A stretch of DNA of 62,007 nt from Hamadaea sp. (GTDB lineage Bacteria > Actinomycetota > Actinomycetes > Mycobacteriales > Micromonosporaceae): assembly GCF_013362815.1 (NCBI RefSeq), contig NZ_JABFVK010000024.1, positions 1 to 62,007 on the forward strand. The letters are read 5' to 3'. Shown piece after piece: positions 43,186 through 51,517 of the stretch. Both the position numbers and the translations under genes were made by a program. The notes beneath the pieces were generated by a model that saw only the letters and a list, made by a program, of their open reading frames with translations, made no database searches and had not been told where the DNA came from. Numbering within the stretch: the first letter of the stretch is position 1; each line of letters begins with the position of its first letter.

Positions 43186-44163
43186 GTGGTACCACAACTG
43201 ATGGATGAGGCGACCTTCACCGAGCTGGCGACACGGCTGCGCCGGGAGCTTCATGTCCACTGCTACCGGATGCTGGGTTCGTTCGACGAGGCCGAGGAGG
43301 TCGTCCAAGAAGTGCTGCTGCGCGCCTGGCGGGGACGCCACGATTTCGCGGCGCGCTCCTCGGCCCGCGTGTGGCTGTACCGCATCGCGACCAACGCCTG
43401 TCTGGATCAGATCAGGCGGCGTGCCCGGAGCACGCCGCCGAGCGGCAGATCAGCGGAGCTTCCGGAGGTCGCCTGGCTCCAGCCGTATCCGGATCTGCTC
43501 CTCGACGAGGTCGCCACGGCAGCGGATCCAGGTGAGATCGCGGTCGAGCGGGAGACCATCGAGCTGGTGTTCGTCGCCGCCCTGCAACTTCTGCCGGCCC
43601 GGCAGCGAGCCGTCCTCATCCTGCGAGACCTGCTCGACTGGCCGGTCGACAAGATCGCGCCCGTCGTGGCCGCCAGCGTCACCGCGGTCAACAGCGCGCT
43701 GCAGCGGGCGCGGGCCACCGTGCGAGAGAAGCTGCCGCACCGGTCGGAGTGGAAGCGCCCGGCCGGACTGACCGACGACGAGAAGCAGCTACTGCGCCGA
43801 TATGTCGCGGCCCATGAACGGGGAGACATCGATACGGTCGTCAGCCTGCTGCATGCCGACTTGCAGGTCTGGATGCCGCCGGATCCACGCATCTGCCGCA
43901 CGCGGGCCGCGTACGTCGAATTCGCCTTCTCCGCACCGCCGCCGGGGCGGTGGCGCGTACGCCTGACCTCGGCCAACCGGCAGCCCGCGGCGGCGTTCTA
44001 TCTCAGGCGGGGACAGGACACGTCGTTCCACCCGGTGGCGGTGCAGGTGCTGCGCCTGGAGTCCGGGCTCATCACACAGATCACGGCATTTCGCCAGCCC
44101 AACCTGTTCCCGGTGTTCGGGCAACCGGCAGCCATCGCCGGCGCTCTGGAATCCGACTGGTAA
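43186..44163 (+). CDS. ECF sigma factor with SnoaL-like C-terminal extension (ECF41-like)
   Basis: A 325-residue sigma factor. Region 2 at about 8-75 (HCYRMLGSFDEAEEVVQEVLLRAWRG, RVWLYRIATNACLDQIRRRAR), region 4 at about 128-180 (LQLLPARQRAVLILRDLLDWPVDKIA, SVTAVNSALQRARATV). Residues about 190-325 are an NTF2/SnoaL-like domain (LLRRYVAAHERGDIDTVVSLLHADLQVWMPP), the mark of groups such as ECF41/SigJ that lack an anti-sigma factor and regulate themselves through this tail. Divergent from the reductase/SnoaL/SDR genes, matching the usual ECF41 partner types. Start is GTG 43186 or ATG 43201. Confidence 0.92.
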   Translation: MVPQLMDEATFTELATRLRRELHVHCYRMLGSFDEAEEVVQEVLLRAWRGRHDFAARSSARVWLYRIATNACLDQIRRRARSTPPSGRSAELPEVAWLQPYPDLLLDEVATAADPGEIAVERETIELVFVAALQLLPARQRAVLILRDLLDWPVDKIAPVVAASVTAVNSALQRARATVREKLPHRSEWKRPAGLTDDEKQLLRRYVAAHERGDIDTVVSLLHADLQVWMPPDPRICRTRAAYVEFAFSAPPPGRWRVRLTSANRQPAAAFYLRRGQDTSFHPVAVQVLRLESGLITQITAFRQPNLFPVFGQPAAIAGALESDW

Positions 44164-44218
44164 CGAACGCCGCCCTGCCGTCGGCCGACGCCGAGCGACA
44201 GGGCGGCGAGTCACCACA

Positions 44219-46237
44219 TCACCACTGCGAGGGCGGTGGCGGCGTGACGACCGGCGGCCGGTCGTCGCAGGTGATGGTGTTGGGCAGTTCCCACGACGCC
44301 AGCCAGGGCCCGGTGGTGCCGCCGCCGTCGTTGCCGCCGAGGTCGGTCACCGAGAATTCCGACCCCGCCGGGGTGAAATGGAACGTGCCGCAGTTGTTGA
44401 TGCCGACAGCGCCGACGTTGCGAGCGTCCACATTGGAGAAGGTGGCCGACCCGGCGACCCGGGCGCTCAGCACCGAGGTGCCGGTGCCGTCGACCCGGAT
44501 GTCGGCGAAGTGCACGTTCGAGATGCCGTAGAGGTCCTTCACCGGCCAGTCGCTGACCAGCATGATCGCGTTGTACATGCTGTCCAGGTAGTGGTCGCCG
44601 GTGACTCGGATGTCGGCGTCGATGCTCTTGTCGAGCGCGTAGATCCAGATCGCGCCCAACCCGATGTTCCAGTTCAGTTCATACGTCCCTGCGCGTACCA
44701 CCGTGTTGTCGGTGATCGCCAAGCCGCCGGTGAAAGCGGTGGCGTTGAACCGCGAGCCGATGTGCAGGCCGCTGCCCTCGCGCAGCGGGTCGGCCACGAG
44801 ATTGCCCACGACGGCGTTGTCCGTGCCGCCGTAGATCGCGATGCCGTTGGCGAGCGTGGGTGTCTGAACAGTGTTGTGGCTGAACGTGTTGCGCGCGTTG
44901 GCCGTCGTCTCGGACCACATGGCGAGGCCGTCGTCACCGGTGTTGCGGACGAAGTTGTTCGTCGCGTCCGAGTCGGTGACGCCGACATGGAAGTTGAGAC
45001 CGTCGGCGATCTGGTCGGCGATGACGTTGCCCCGGACCGTCACGTTGCTCATCGGGCCGTCGAACCACAGGCCGACCTTGGTGTGGTGGAGGTAGAGGCC
45101 CTCGATCGTCGAGTCGCTCATCGCGCCGCCCACGCCGTTGACCTGGTCGGTGTCGATGCGTTCGCGGACGTCGCCCTCGATGGTGAAGCCGGACAGCCGC
45201 ACGTTGTGGCTGCCCCCGGCGGAGGCGTCCTTGCCGTAGAAGCCGACTCCGGTGTGGACGGAGCCGTCCGGCGCGGGCTCGGACAGTGCCACCTCGTGGC
45301 CCTTGACGATCGTGTACCAGCTGCCGGCGCCCTCGATGGTCACGTCGTCGACGACGATGTGCCGGTTGACCTGATAGGTGCCGGGCGGGAGGTACACCGG
45401 CAGGCCCTTGCGCTTCGCGTACGCGATTGCGCGGTCGAACGCGTCCGAGGACTCCCGGCGGCCGGTCGGGTCGGCCCCGAACAGCAGTACGTTGGCCGCC
45501 TTGAGGTTGACCTGGGGCAGGCCGACCAGCTGCGAATCCAGCAGGTCGATCACGGTCCACGCGGCGTTGGTGCCGGCCGGGGCGGTGAGCTGGACCTTGC
45601 TCCCCGCCGGGTACGCCTTTCCGAGCAGCAGGCGCTGTTCGTCGTAGAAGTGCATGGGGCGGAACGGAGTGGTGATGACCGGCTTCGGATCGGTATACGC
45701 CGGAACACAGCCGCACTCGGTGATCCACCAATCCTCGTGCAGCAGTCCCGCGGTGGGGTCGTTGCTGAACGGGTACTGGTTGTAGAGCCACGAGTACTGC
45801 GAGGTCAGCGTCATGGTGCGCTTGTTCTTGCCGTTCACCGTGACGTCCAGCGGAGCGGTGATCCCGCCGCCGGTCGGGGCGTCTGGGATGCTGTAGCGCA
45901 CGGTGAGGGCATTGGCCGTGGCCGGCAGCGTGAACTCGACGTACTGACCGGGGGCCAGCTGGACCGCCGTCCGCCCGGAGGCCTCCGCGGGCAGTGTGTA
46001 CGCCTGCCGGCTCGGGCCGATGACGGTGCCGGTGGTGGCGGCGTTCTCCGCCTCCTGCTCGGCGAACGGGACCGCCGCACCGCGCCCGGCGACCAGGGCC
46101 GGGTCGAGCGCGGCCCGCGTGATCACGGGTCCGGCCGCCGCCACGGCGGGGGACGCGCCGACGACCCCGCTCGCGACCAGGCCGCTCGAGATCACGGCTC
46201 CGGTCGCGAGGAGGGCGAGGGCTTTCTTCCTGTGCAT
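44219..46237 (-). CDS. Secreted beta-helix glucanase, GH87-like (alpha-1,3-glucanase / mycodextranase)
   Basis: A 672-residue exported protein. Signal peptide about 1-36; a carbohydrate-binding-like beta-sandwich (about 60-215); a right-handed beta-helix (about 235-640) full of short Asn/Gly strands. Asp412 in ADGLNFH and Asp435-Asp436 in NTGDDGLAMW reproduce the D...DD arrangement that I recall for the catalytic triad of GH87 enzymes, and WNIGLGAIWIYALDKSI with NAIMLVSDWPV fits that family. Mutan-like alpha-1,3-glucan of fungal walls is the expected substrate. ATG at 46235-46237 follows AAGAGAG. Alternative: other beta-helix hydrolases such as GH55-like. Confidence 0.83.
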   Translation of the reverse strand: MHRKKALALLATGAVISSGLVASGVVGASPAVAAAGPVITRAALDPALVAGRGAAVPFAEQEAENAATTGTVIGPSRQAYTLPAEASGRTAVQLAPGQYVEFTLPATANALTVRYSIPDAPTGGGITAPLDVTVNGKNKRTMTLTSQYSWLYNQYPFSNDPTAGLLHEDWWITECGCVPAYTDPKPVITTPFRPMHFYDEQRLLLGKAYPAGSKVQLTAPAGTNAAWTVIDLLDSQLVGLPQVNLKAANVLLFGADPTGRRESSDAFDRAIAYAKRKGLPVYLPPGTYQVNRHIVVDDVTIEGAGSWYTIVKGHEVALSEPAPDGSVHTGVGFYGKDASAGGSHNVRLSGFTIEGDVRERIDTDQVNGVGGAMSDSTIEGLYLHHTKVGLWFDGPMSNVTVRGNVIADQIADGLNFHVGVTDSDATNNFVRNTGDDGLAMWSETTANARNTFSHNTVQTPTLANGIAIYGGTDNAVVGNLVADPLREGSGLHIGSRFNATAFTGGLAITDNTVVRAGTYELNWNIGLGAIWIYALDKSIDADIRVTGDHYLDSMYNAIMLVSDWPVKDLYGISNVHFADIRVDGTGTSVLSARVAGSATFSNVDARNVGAVGINNCGTFHFTPAGSEFSVTDLGGNDGGGTTGPWLASWELPNTITCDDRPPVVTPPPPSQW

Positions 46238-46357
46238 AGACCGCTCTCTTCCGGGACTGGGGATAGAGACTGGCCTACGGTAAGACTCGCGTACGCGGCG
46301 AGACAATAGCCGATCAGTTGATGAAACTTCCCGCGTAAGTCAGTGCAAGAAATTGAC

Positions 46358-46735
46358 TCAGTCCCAGTGCCGGGCGTTCGTCTCGTCCAGCGAGTCGTCC
46401 GGCACGACGCAGAACACCAGGCCGGCGGGGTCCTGCATGATCCACCACGGGCCTGACTCGCGTACGCGCCGAGCACCGAGCGCCTCCAGCCGCGTCACCT
46501 CCGCCTCCACATCGGTCGCATGGATGTCGAGGTGTACGCGAGCCGTCCCCTCGCCGAGCCGTTGCACGAGCAGGCCGAGCCCGTCCGGGGTGAGCTTCGT
46601 TCCGCTGAAGTCGGGAAACCGTTGGAACACCGGCAGTTCGCGGCCGATCGCACCGGCCCAGAAGGCGGCCTCGGCGTCATGGATCTCCGGTGGAGCGTCG
46701 ATGACGATCTGCGAGATGCGGCTGTAATGCGCCAC
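46358..46735 (-). CDS. VOC-family protein
   Basis: A 125-residue protein: VAHYSRISQIVIDAPPEIHDAEAAFW, HLDIHATDVEAEVTRLEALGARRV, WWIMQDPAGLVFCVVPDD, the Glyoxalase_6-type pattern. GTG at 46735 has a strong GAGGAGGGAG site; longer upstream frames carry no homology. Role unknown. Confidence 0.88.
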   Translation of the reverse strand: MAHYSRISQIVIDAPPEIHDAEAAFWAGAIGRELPVFQRFPDFSGTKLTPDGLGLLVQRLGEGTARVHLDIHATDVEAEVTRLEALGARRVRESGPWWIMQDPAGLVFCVVPDDSLDETNARHWD

Positions 46736-46876
46736 GGCTGACTCCCTCCTCGATGATCTGCAGGGCAAAAGCAGGCTACGGCAGATCGGGGTTGACGGAT
46801 TCGGCCCACGGGTGGATAGTGAGGCTATCCGATAATGGAAAGCACCGCTATCCGCTAGGGACCTAGAGGAGCAACC

Positions 46877-47821
46877 ATGCGCCGCCTGATCCGCCTCCAC
46901 CCGCCACTGATGATCACCGCCCTTCTCATGGCCGCCCTTACCGTCTGGTGCCTGATCGGTCTCGCCGTCGACGATCGCGTGCTGCTGGGCGTACCGATCT
47001 GGTTGAAGCCGCTGAAGTTCTCGATCAGCGTCATGATCTATTCCGTCACCCTCGCCTGGCTGATCTCGCTGTTGACCAAGCGTCGCCTGGCCTCCGCGAT
47101 GGGGACCGTCATCGCGGTCACCGCGCTCATCGAGCTGGCGGCCATCGTCGGTCAGGCCGCCCGGGGCCACCGCAGCCACTTCAACTTCGCGACCACTTTG
47201 GACGGAGCGCTGTTCACCCTCATGGCGATCAGCATCGTCGTCCTCTGGCTCGCCACCGTTGTTGTGGCGGTCCAGCTGATCCGACAGCGCATCGCCAGCC
47301 GACCCGCGGCGTACGCGATCCGCGCGGGCATCGTGATCGCGATCGCCGGACTGGCTGAGGGCTTCTTCATGACCCGGCCCAAGCCGGGCCAGATCGAAAC
47401 GGCCAGCAGCGGCGGCGAGCGGATCTTCGGCGCGCACTCCATCGGCGTCGCCGACGGCGGCAACGGCCTACCGTTCGTCAACTGGAGTACCGAGGGCGGT
47501 GACCTGCGCGTCGGTCACTTCATCGGGATGCACGCCCTGCAAGCGCTGCCCTTGTTCGCCCTGGCCCTGATGCTGCTGGGTCGGCGCTTCGGGCGGCTCG
47601 CCGACGAGCAGACCCGGGCTCGGCTGGTGCTGACCGCCGCGGCGGCGTACGCCGGACTCACCGCGCTGGTCACCTGGCAGGCGCTGCGCGGGCAGTCGAT
47701 CGTCCACCCGGACGGACTGACCTGGGCGGCTGCGGGCGTCCTCGGCGTGGTGGTCATCGCCGGCATCGGCTGGAGCCTCACCCGCGTCAGCGCACCCCTG
47801 GCCAAGGTGGCGACCCGGTGA
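46877..47821 (+). CDS. Polytopic membrane protein, unknown function
   Basis: A 314-residue protein with about eight hydrophobic helices: HPPLMITALLMAALTVWCLIGLAVDD start, GVPIWLKPLKFSISVMIYSVTLAWL, and a non-hydrophobic loop (about 165-210) with NGLPFVNWSTEGGDLRVGHFIGMHALQ, whose His residues precede helix 6. Family not named by me. The stop overlaps the GTG of the ABA4-like gene, so they work together. ATG follows GAGGAGC. Confidence 0.85.
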   Translation: MRRLIRLHPPLMITALLMAALTVWCLIGLAVDDRVLLGVPIWLKPLKFSISVMIYSVTLAWLISLLTKRRLASAMGTVIAVTALIELAAIVGQAARGHRSHFNFATTLDGALFTLMAISIVVLWLATVVVAVQLIRQRIASRPAAYAIRAGIVIAIAGLAEGFFMTRPKPGQIETASSGGERIFGAHSIGVADGGNGLPFVNWSTEGGDLRVGHFIGMHALQALPLFALALMLLGRRFGRLADEQTRARLVLTAAAAYAGLTALVTWQALRGQSIVHPDGLTWAAAGVLGVVVIAGIGWSLTRVSAPLAKVATR

Positions 47822-48243
47822 GCTGGTTCGCGATCGCCTTCCCGCTCACCGTCCCGTTCTGGGCGCTGATGATCCTGCTGCCGAAGTGGGGCTGGACCAG
47901 CCGGATCATCGCCTCGCCGCTGATCGTGCTGCCGGTGCTGGTCGCCTTCTTCGGCGCGGTGGCCCCCATCCTGCCCGACTTCGCGGCCGAGATGCTCAAC
48001 CCCGACCTCGACGGCGTACGCACCCTGCTCAGCAGCGACGCGGGAACGTCGGCGGTGTGGGCGCAGGTGCTCGCCTGGGATCTGTTCCTCGGGCGGTGGA
48101 TGTACCTCGACAGCCGCGAGCGGAACATCCCGGTGCTGATCATGTCGCCGCTGCTGGTCCTGACGATCCTGCTGTCGCCGTTCGCCGTCGTGATCTACCT
48201 CGGCCTGCGCGCCGTCAAGCGCCCGACCGAAGAGATCACCTAG
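47818..48243 (+). CDS. ABA4-like (DUF4281) membrane protein
   Basis: A 141-residue protein with four helices and the family motif VWAQVLAWDLFLGRWMYLDSRER (about 79-101). In plants ABA4 is needed for neoxanthin formation; bacterial members are uncharacterised. GTG start overlaps the upstream stop (GTGA). Confidence 0.88.
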   Translation: MSWFAIAFPLTVPFWALMILLPKWGWTSRIIASPLIVLPVLVAFFGAVAPILPDFAAEMLNPDLDGVRTLLSSDAGTSAVWAQVLAWDLFLGRWMYLDSRERNIPVLIMSPLLVLTILLSPFAVVIYLGLRAVKRPTEEIT

Positions 48244-48253
48244 TCTTCCCGGC

Positions 48254-48673
48254 ATGAGCTACGACCTGATCTTCGCGCGGTTGGCCGAGGGCCAGAGCTG
48301 GGAGGACTTCCTGGCGGCGGAGCCCGACGGTGCGGACGCCCCGCTCGACCCGGTGACGTGGCGGCGGGTCGTCCAGCGGGTCCGCGAGATCCTGCCGGGC
48401 GCGACCGAGTCGGGCGACGAGCTGGATCACGAGGAGACCGCGATCCAGCTCTACTGCCAGGCCGACACCGCGCAGCTGCATGTGCCCTACTGGTACACGG
48501 GCGATGCGGCCCGTCGCGTGGTCACGCTGCTTTACCGGGTCGCCGCGGTGGTCGCGGAGGAGGCCGGACTCACGGCCTTCGATCCCCAGGTCGAGGCGCC
48601 GGTCACCGCCCAGCGCATCGACGATGCGGTGGCTGCCTTCGACAGCGTCGCCGCGAGCTTCGCGGCGAATTAA
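48254..48673 (+). CDS. Small soluble protein, unknown function
   Basis: A 139-residue protein, MSYDLIFARLAEGQSWEDFLAA..., acidic, with a central YCQADTAQLHVPYWYTGDAARRVVTLLYRVAAVVAEEAGLTAFDPQ. Similar short proteins appear widely in actinomycetes as hypotheticals. Ten bases after the ABA4-like gene. Its TAA stop overlaps the convergent panE stop in the shared word TTAA. Confidence 0.78.
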   Translation: MSYDLIFARLAEGQSWEDFLAAEPDGADAPLDPVTWRRVVQRVREILPGATESGDELDHEETAIQLYCQADTAQLHVPYWYTGDAARRVVTLLYRVAAVVAEEAGLTAFDPQVEAPVTAQRIDDAVAAFDSVAASFAAN

Positions 48674-49593
48674 GCTCCGCGCGCCAACCGGTTCTCGTGC
48701 ACGCGCAGGTTCGCAGTCGCAAGATCCAGAAGCGGCGTCGATACGCCTAGAGCACTGGCCCTGGCGGTGAGGTCGCCGAGGATCTGCTCGGCTTCGGTCG
48801 GCTGACCGGCGACGAGGTCGCGATAGAGGGAAGCGGTGTCGGCCGAGCCGGCCCGCGAGGTGAACGCGATGACGTTCGCCAGGGCCGGTTCGGGCATCGG
48901 GTGCCCGGCGGCGGCGGAGACCTGCGCGGCTTCGGCTGCGAGCTGTGCGCCGAGCTGCCCGGCACCCGCCTCGACCGCCTCGCCGACGGTTCCGCGTACG
49001 AGAGTGTTGAGCGCGCCGAGGGTGCTGATGAAGACCCACTTGTGCCACATCGCCGACCGGATGTCGGGGGAGACGGCGAAGTCGAAGCCGGCATCGGCGA
49101 GAACCTCCTCGACGCGGCGTACGCGATCGGAGACGCCGCCCGCCAACTCGCCGATCGTCATGTCGGAAAGCGGCGCGAGCTGCACGATGTCGCCCTCGTC
49201 GTCGAGGGTGGTGATCACCCGAACGACGCCGCCGAGCACCCCGTCCGACCCGTACGCCTTGGCCAGCCCGTCGAGGTGAGCCAGTCCGTTGAGGAACGGG
49301 ACGACCACCGTACGCGGTCCGACCGCCGCGGCGGTGTCCTCGACGGCCTGCGGCAACGTCGTCGCCTTCACCGACATGAGCACGATGTCGTAGTGCCCGG
49401 CGAGCTCGGGTGCGATCACGAGGTTCGGCGTCACCACGGTCTCCCGGCCGAGGCCGGTGATCCGCAGTCCGCGTACGCGAAGCTGCTCGGCGCGCCGGGG
49501 CCGGACCAGGAAGGTGACGTCACGCCCGGCCTCGTGCAGCCGCGCGCCGAAGTATCCGCCGGTGGCACCGGCTCCCACGACAAGAATCCGCAT
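48670..49593 (-). CDS. Ketopantoate reductase-like (ApbA/PanE family)
   Basis: A 307-residue NADPH-dependent reductase: MRILVVGAGATGGYFGARL nucleotide loop, SVKATTLPQAVEDTAAAVG, a catalytic-type Lys in WHKWVFISTLGALNTLVRG, and a helical C-terminal domain. May be 2-dehydropantoate 2-reductase or a paralogue for another keto acid. ATG at 49591-49593 lacks a clear Shine-Dalgarno and lies 7 bases after TAACGT, so the message may be leaderless. Divergent from the CGNR regulator with one shared palindrome, making it the likely target. Confidence 0.9.
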   Translation of the reverse strand: MRILVVGAGATGGYFGARLHEAGRDVTFLVRPRRAEQLRVRGLRITGLGRETVVTPNLVIAPELAGHYDIVLMSVKATTLPQAVEDTAAAVGPRTVVVPFLNGLAHLDGLAKAYGSDGVLGGVVRVITTLDDEGDIVQLAPLSDMTIGELAGGVSDRVRRVEEVLADAGFDFAVSPDIRSAMWHKWVFISTLGALNTLVRGTVGEAVEAGAGQLGAQLAAEAAQVSAAAGHPMPEPALANVIAFTSRAGSADTASLYRDLVAGQPTEAEQILGDLTARASALGVSTPLLDLATANLRVHENRLARGA

Positions 49594-49602
49594 GCGGCGG
49601 AC

Positions 49603-49623
49603 GTTACCAGTTGAACTGGTAAC
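49603..49623. promoter_or_regulatory. Operator shared by the panE-like and CGNR genes
   Basis: GTTACCAGTT and AACTGGTAAC form perfect 10-base arms around one G (49613). The site occupies most of the 36-base divergent gap, 9 bases from the reductase start and 6 from the regulator ATG. A dimeric regulator bound here would cover both promoters. Confidence 0.75.
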
Positions 49624-49629
49624 GGAGCT

Positions 49630-50205
49630 ATGCTGTGTGACGTGATCGCGGATGAGGCGGCGTTCCGGTTCGTCGCCGGGCGGCCGTCGGTGGACTTCAC
49701 CGGCACGCTCGGCAAACGTCGGCGGGAGGAGCCCGTTGAGCGGATTCCTGAGGCGGCCGCGCTCGGGCGATGGTTCGTCGAATCCGGTCTGACCGACGAG
49801 CCCGTGGTGGTGCCGGCGACGGCTCTGCGTCAGGCGTACCCGTTGCGTGAAGCCTTGTATCGCCTGATGCGCGCGCCGATGCGCGGCGAGCGACCCACCC
49901 GGGCCGATCTGGAGCTGGTGAACCACTGGGCCGCGCGGACCCCGCCCGCTGTCGCCCTGACCGCGGACCTGACCGTGCGGCTGGTCGAGCCGACAGTGCA
50001 GCAGTTGTTCGCGTTGCTTGCCCGCGACGGCGTCGACCTCCTCGGCGGACCGTACGCCGAGCGCCTGCGGGAGTGCTCGAGCGAGACGTGCACGCTGCTC
50101 TACCTGGACACGTCCCGAGCGGGCAGTCGCCGGTGGTGCTCGATGGAGCTTTGCGGCAGCCGCGACAAGATGTCGCGTTACCGTCGTCGAGCCGCGGCTA
50201 CCTGA
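49630..50205 (+). CDS. CGNR zinc-finger / ABATE-domain regulator
   Basis: A 191-residue protein: ABATE stress-sensor-like N-terminal part (FRFVAGRPSVDFTGTLG, LREALYRLMRAPMRGERPTRADL) and a C-terminal treble-clef finger (C-x4-C near 148, WCSMELCGSRDKMSRYRRR) with CGSR instead of CGNR. Probably binds the palindrome at 49603 and controls the divergent reductase. ATG at 49630 is given; the GTG at 49642, seven bases after TATGCT, is an attractive leaderless alternative. Confidence 0.88.
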   Translation: MLCDVIADEAAFRFVAGRPSVDFTGTLGKRRREEPVERIPEAAALGRWFVESGLTDEPVVVPATALRQAYPLREALYRLMRAPMRGERPTRADLELVNHWAARTPPAVALTADLTVRLVEPTVQQLFALLARDGVDLLGGPYAERLRECSSETCTLLYLDTSRAGSRRWCSMELCGSRDKMSRYRRRAAAT

Positions 50206-50258
50206 CCGATAGGCAGTGCCCTCCACGTGCGGATGGAGGGCACTGCAGCTCAGCCGGG

Positions 50259-51332
50259 TCAGACCTGGGTGACCCGGACCGCGTCGGCGATCACATAGCC
50301 GGCCGCGCTGGTCCAGCGGCTGACGCCGACGACGTTGTAGTCGCCTGCGGCGAGCGCGAAGGTGCCCAGCGAACGCCAGGCGCCGCCGCCGGTCGACTGG
50401 TCGACGACGATGGTCTGGTTGCCCCCCGCGGCCGCGACGACGAACGGCGTCGCCGTGTTGTAGCCCGCGACGGCCGGGTACCACGTCTCGACCTTGTAGT
50501 TGCCGGCCGCCGGGATGTTCACCTTGAACCAGGCGGCATCGCTGGCGAGCACGGGGTTGGCGTACCGGTAATCCGCGCCGTAACGCTGGGTCGAGTAAGT
50601 GGAGGTGGCCCAGTTGGCGCTGGCGGTGAACCGGCCGGCCGTCGCGTTGTCCACGATGGTGCTGTAGCCGGTCGACTTCGGCGGCAGCCCGAGGTAGCTG
50701 GCGATGCCCTTCGCGTGCCCACGGGCGTCCGCGGTCAGGAACGCCGCGTTCTTGAGCAGGTTCGCGTCGGCCACGGTGTCGATGAACATGTTCTCGGTGA
50801 GGATCGCCGGCATCGTGGTCTCACGCAGCACGTGGAAGTTGGCGGTCTTCATCCCCCGGTCGGTGACGCCGGCGACGGTACGCATCCCGGCCAGCGCGTT
50901 CGAGTGCATCGCGTTGTGCAGCGCGAGAGTCGCCGAGTCGGTCGTGAGATAGCGGTAGCTCTCGAAGCCGGTGCCACCACCGGAGTTGATGTGGACGCTG
51001 ATGAAGATGTCCGCGCCCCACGCGTTCGCGTCGTCGGTACGCTGCTGGAGGCTGACCGTCGCGTCCGTGGTCCGCGACATGCGGATGTCGATGCCGGAGT
51101 AGTCCGCCAGCAGGATGTCGCGGATTTGCAGCGCGATGTTGAGGGTGAGCGCCTTCTCCTGCAGGCCGTTGCCGACCGCCCCGGAGTCGGTGCCGCCGTG
51201 ACCCGGGTCGAGATAGAGCTTCTTGTTCGCGGCGAACGCCGGTACGCCGGCCCAGGGGGTGAGGGCAGCGCCGACGGCCGCCGCTCCCGCCACTTGGAAG
51301 AGCGCGCGCCGCCGGATGGGGTGACTGCTCAT
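50259..51332 (-). CDS. Secreted N-acetylmuramoyl-L-alanine amidase with golvesin-type C-terminal domain
   Basis: A 357-residue exported enzyme. N-terminus PIRRRALFQVAGAAAVGAAL looks like a Tat signal. Amidase_3 domain (about 37-215): zinc ligands in LDPGHGGTDSG, SVHINSGGG and a Glu in AILTENMFID. Residues about 222-357 are the golvesin-like beta domain (YSTIVDNATAGRFTASANWA, WFKVNIPAAGNYKVETWYPA, YVIADAVRVTQV), close to the C-terminus of the DUF1906 protein at 14184. The enzyme cleaves the lactyl-amide bond of peptidoglycan. ATG at 51330-51332. Confidence 0.93.
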   Translation of the reverse strand: MSSHPIRRRALFQVAGAAAVGAALTPWAGVPAFAANKKLYLDPGHGGTDSGAVGNGLQEKALTLNIALQIRDILLADYSGIDIRMSRTTDATVSLQQRTDDANAWGADIFISVHINSGGGTGFESYRYLTTDSATLALHNAMHSNALAGMRTVAGVTDRGMKTANFHVLRETTMPAILTENMFIDTVADANLLKNAAFLTADARGHAKGIASYLGLPPKSTGYSTIVDNATAGRFTASANWATSTYSTQRYGADYRYANPVLASDAAWFKVNIPAAGNYKVETWYPAVAGYNTATPFVVAAAGGNQTIVVDQSTGGGAWRSLGTFALAAGDYNVVGVSRWTSAAGYVIADAVRVTQV

Positions 51333-51454
51333 GGAGGACCTTTCGGCTGGGGGATACCGCTGGCATCGAAATACTCAGCCGCGTCGAACCGCCCTGTCAA
51401 GCCTTCACAGTCCTTCACATTGACGCGTGAAGCCTTCACCTCGCTGGGTTTTGG

Positions 51455-51517
51455 CTGCAGATCAGGGTTACGCAGCCTTCCGTAGGCTCAGGAAGGCTGC
51501 GTAACCGTGATCCGCAG
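51455..51517. repeat. GATC-capped inverted repeat, class A (locus 9), partly coding
   Basis: Arms 51455-51481 and 51491-51517, 27 bases with two mismatches, loop 9. The right arm is inside the AlkZ-like gene and encodes its last nine residues. Core GGTTACGCAGCCTTCC is related to the class A arms at 4227 and 31511. Confidence 0.92.
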
